Of a DNA stretch of 64,000 nucleotides, positions 63,465-64,000 are shown one piece after another. This stretch comes from Prochlorococcus sp. AG-409-F19 (GTDB lineage: Bacteria; Cyanobacteriota; Cyanobacteriia; PCC-6307; Cyanobiaceae). The position numbers were made by a program, and so were the translations under genes. The notes below the pieces were generated by a model that saw nothing but the letters and a program-made list of their open reading frames with translations, was not told the DNA's origin and did no database searches. How positions within the stretch are numbered: the stretch's first letter is position 1; every line of letters begins with the position of its first letter. The stretch spans positions 57,945-121,944 of the forward strand of contig QCJV01000002.1 of assembly GCA_003215795.1 (NCBI GenBank). The letters run 5' to 3'.

Positions 63465-64000
63465 TTAACCGTTCCAATAAGATCAGTCCCTAACAATTCC
63501 GCCATAGCCTTCTGCTGTGGGGATGGTTGCCCTAGATCTTGTCTTCGAGAATCTGTAATCAACCAATCAAGAGCTGCATCTTGTAAATCTAAATGGTCAC
63601 CATTTTTGTCAACGCAATATCTACCAAAAACTAGTTTTTCTAAAAGTTGCACACCTGGCCCAATACGGGAATAGTCAAAAATTATTGAATTGTCAATTGT
63701 TGCTCCTTCGCAAATATAACAACTTGGGCCAATCATTGAAGGACCAACAATTGTTGCTCCATCTTCAATGCAAGTCATGCCTCCTACATAAATAGGTCCA
63801 GTAACATTAATCTTATCCCAATTAGCGGAAACATTTAGTCCAGTAAAGATGCCAGGCCTAATTTCCTTTCCAGGTATTTCAATTTGTCTAACTTCCCCAA
63901 GTAAAACATTTCGAATCGCACTCCAATAATCTGGAACTTTACCTATATCGACCCATTCAAAATCCATTGATAATGCAAAGAAAGGTGCTCCTATCTCTAC
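63461..64000 (-). CDS. Nucleotidyltransferase-family (mannose-1-phosphate guanylyltransferase-like) C-terminal region, partial
   Basis: Open in frame from 64000 (VEIGAPFFALSMDFEWVDIGKVPDYWSAIRNVL...) with left-handed beta-helix repeats. The ORF-track start at 63967 is an internal Met. Confidence 0.85.
   Translation of the reverse strand, partial: VEIGAPFFALSMDFEWVDIGKVPDYWSAIRNVLLGEVRQIEIPGKEIRPGIFTGLNVSANWDKINVTGPIYVGGMTCIEDGATIVGPSMIGPSCYICEGATIDNSIIFDYSRIGPGVQLLEKLVFGRYCVDKNGDHLDLQDAALDWLITDSRRQDLGQPSPQQKAMAELLGTDLIGTVN

Overview
The window looks like a compact, AT-rich picocyanobacterial chromosome segment, most likely low-light Prochlorococcus. This assignment comes from protein character and gene order as I recognise them, not from a database search. 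It is mostly core housekeeping: tetrapyrrole synthesis (hemB, chlM), inorganic-carbon uptake (bicA-like, sbtA-like, sbtB-like), enolase, the secE-nusG-rplK-rplA-rplJ-rplL block, pgk, spoT/relA, mnmE, a phylloquinone cluster (menF, menA, menC, menE and a thioesterase), glutathione genes, ndhH and ndhA-I-G-E, gltA, trpB and metF. I found no tRNA, rRNA, CRISPR array, prophage, IS element or dedicated defence island. The most interesting signals are not protein families. (1) prfB (RF2) appears to be split by a canonical programmed +1 frameshift (CUU UGA C at codon 26), with a small hairpin over the internal SD-like element. (2) A perfect 23-bp inverted repeat with a 2-nt loop spans the ndhG stop codon inside the ndhAIGE operon. 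(3) The 6.37-7.03 kb gap carries an unannotated small membrane-protein ORF and two tandem hairpins. (4) A terminator-like hairpin abuts the rnhA start codon. (5) The SbtB-like PII protein lacks the C-terminal CGPxGC R-loop. (6) There are candidate ribosomal-protein cis-elements upstream of rplA and rplJ. I saw no convincing wholly new multi-gene system.
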